Position numbers and translations under genes: made by a program
Shown here: positions 62,627-64,000 of the stretch, piece after piece
Layout: each line of letters opens with the position of its first letter
Position numbering within the stretch: the stretch's first letter is position 1
The notes under the pieces: generated by a model
Told to the model about the DNA's origin: nothing
Seen by the model: the letters and a program-made list of their open reading frames with translations, nothing else
The model's database searches: none
Source: Micromonospora sp. WMMA1363
GTDB lineage: Bacteria > Actinomycetota > Actinomycetes > Mycobacteriales > Micromonosporaceae
NCBI RefSeq assembly: GCF_030345795.1
Contig: NZ_JAUALB010000001.1
Location: 5,944,001-6,008,000, forward strand
Direction: 5' to 3'
DNA length: 64,000 nucleotides

Positions 62627-64000
62627 ATGCCGGGGGACGGTGTGACGACGAGCAGGTCACGGAACAAGGCGGCGGCGGGGCTGACGGTCGAGCGGGTCTG
62701 GACCACCGAAGGGGTCCACCCGTACGACGAGGTCGCGTGGGAGCGCCGGGACGTCGTGATGACGAACTGGCGGGACGGCTCGGTCAACTTCGAGCAGCGG
62801 GGCGTGGAGTTCCCGGAGTCGTGGAGCGTCAACGCGGCCAATATCGTGACCACCAAGTACTTCCGGGGCGCGGTGGGCACCCCGGAGCGGGAGTGGTCGC
62901 TGCGGCAGCTGATCGACCGGGTGGTGCGCACCTACCGCACCGCCGGTGAGGAGTACGGCTACTTTGCCACCTCGGCCGACGCCGAGGTCTTCGCCCACGA
63001 ACTGACCTGGATGCTGCTGCACCAGGTGTTCAGCTTCAACTCGCCGGTCTGGTTCAACGTGGGCACGCCCTCGCCGCAGCAGGTCAGCGCGTGTTTCATC
63101 CTTTCTGTGGACGACTCGATGGATTCCATCCTGGACTGGTACAAGGAGGAGGGGCTGATCTTCAAGGGCGGCTCCGGCTCCGGCGTCAACCTGTCCCGGA
63201 TCCGCTCCTCGAAGGAGCTGCTCTCCTCCGGCGGCACCGCCTCCGGCCCGGTCAGCTTCATGCGCGGCGCGGACGCCTCCGCCGGCACCATCAAGTCCGG
63301 CGGTGCCACCCGGCGTGCGGCCAAGATGGTCATCCTCGACGTCGACCACCCGGACGTCGAGGAGTTCGTCGTCACCAAGGCGCGCGAGGAGAACAAGATC
63401 CGCGCGCTGCGGGACGCCGGCTTCGACATGGACCTGGGCGGTGCCGACATCGTCAGCGTGCAGTACCAGAACGCCAACAACTCGGTGCGGGTCTCCGACG
63501 AGTTCATGGCGGCGGTGGAGAACGACGGCAGTTTCGACCTGCGCGGCCGTCTCGACGGCGCGGTGATCGACACGATCGACGCGAAGCGGCTCTTCCGCAC
63601 CGTCTCCCAGGCCGCCTGGGAGTGCGCCGACCCCGGCCTGCAGTACGACGACACCATCAACGACTGGCACACCTGCCCGGAGACCGGGCGGATCACCGCG
63701 TCGAACCCGTGCTCGGAGTACCTGCACCTGGACAACTCCTCGTGCAACCTGGCCTCGCTCAACCTGATGAAGTTCCTCCGCGCCGATGGTGGCTTCGAGG
63801 TGGCGAAGTTCGTCAAGTCGGTCGAGCTGATCATCACGGCGATGGACATCTCGATCTGCTTCGCCGACTTCCCGACCGAGAAGATCGGCGAGACCACCCG
63901 CGCCTACCGGCAGCTCGGGATCGGGTACGCCAACCTCGGCGCACTGCTGATGGCGTCGGGCCTGCCGTACGACTCGGAGCAGGGCCGCTCGCTGGCCGCG
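62627..64000 (+). CDS. nrdJ: Vitamin B12-dependent ribonucleotide reductase, N-terminal part (cut by window edge)
   Basis: 458 codons are in the window and the frame is open to the last base; the full protein of this family is about 950 residues. It reduces ribonucleotides with adenosylcobalamin as radical source. Visible are PVWFNVG, VSACFILSVDDSM with the redox Cys156, GGSGSGVNLSRIRSSKE, MVILDVDHPDVEEFV, and NPCSEYLHLDN with the active-site Cys362. ATG 62627 starts PGDGVTTSRSRNK; the similarity begins near VERVWTTEGVHPYDEVAWE. It is 55 bases after nrdR and probably co-transcribed. Confidence 0.95.
   Translation, partial: MPGDGVTTSRSRNKAAAGLTVERVWTTEGVHPYDEVAWERRDVVMTNWRDGSVNFEQRGVEFPESWSVNAANIVTTKYFRGAVGTPEREWSLRQLIDRVVRTYRTAGEEYGYFATSADAEVFAHELTWMLLHQVFSFNSPVWFNVGTPSPQQVSACFILSVDDSMDSILDWYKEEGLIFKGGSGSGVNLSRIRSSKELLSSGGTASGPVSFMRGADASAGTIKSGGATRRAAKMVILDVDHPDVEEFVVTKAREENKIRALRDAGFDMDLGGADIVSVQYQNANNSVRVSDEFMAAVENDGSFDLRGRLDGAVIDTIDAKRLFRTVSQAAWECADPGLQYDDTINDWHTCPETGRITASNPCSEYLHLDNSSCNLASLNLMKFLRADGGFEVAKFVKSVELIITAMDISICFADFPTEKIGETTRAYRQLGIGYANLGALLMASGLPYDSEQGRSLAA

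Overview
The window comes from a high-GC actinobacterium, most likely a member of the Micromonosporaceae. This rests on strong G/C third-position bias, many GTG starts and leaderless-looking genes, and a conserved actinobacterial block: MFS - DUF3046 - recA - recX - rny - gluABCD - miaB - DUF349 - miaA - dapF - hflX - lexA - nrdR - nrdJ. The genus is an inference; no rRNA or other marker gene is present.

Positions 1-18135 are a tandem array: two complete units of 6534 bp (5068-11601 and 11602-18135) and the end of another unit cut by the window edge (1-5067). Each unit carries, from left to right, an SMI1/KNL1 immunity gene and an orphan WHH-nuclease toxin tip (both minus strand), a HigB/HigA-type toxin-antitoxin pair, the 5' part of a group II intron with a truncated reverse transcriptase, and an IS256-family element with an ISL3-family element nested in its left end. 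The units are identical as far as I can compare them, apart from one missing G in the first. The array looks like IS-bounded amplification of a toxin/immunity cassette.

Positions 18136-35370 are an accessory graveyard. It holds a phage terminase tail, a frameshifted ParB-like gene and a yraN scrap, then a polymorphic-toxin locus. That locus consists of a secreted LamG-type gene split by an IS5-family element, a 2258-residue secreted Rhs protein with a HINT domain and a C-terminal HNH-like nuclease tip, and a SUFU-type immunity gene. An ISAs1-family element follows, whose transposase gene is interrupted by a full-length group II intron; removing the intron restores the reading frame exactly. 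The island ends inside a uracil-DNA glycosylase gene (UdgX type) that has lost its 5' half. The orphan tip in the array and the intact Rhs gene share the sequence just upstream of the tip, so the array is a plausible store of alternative toxin tips.

Positions 35371-64000 are ordinary chromosome: acyl-CoA dehydrogenase, MFS transporter, the SOS genes recA, recX and lexA (recA and lexA with recognisable LexA boxes), RNase Y, a glutamate-type ABC importer, selD, tRNA modification genes miaB and miaA, dapF, malic enzyme, hflX, a secreted propeller-like membrane protein, and the nrdR-nrdJ ribonucleotide reductase pair, with nrdJ cut by the right edge. Several short intergenic tandem repeats, a perfect hairpin at the recA-recX junction and a direct-repeat operator-like motif found twice are the main non-coding features. 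I saw no tRNA, rRNA or CRISPR array.
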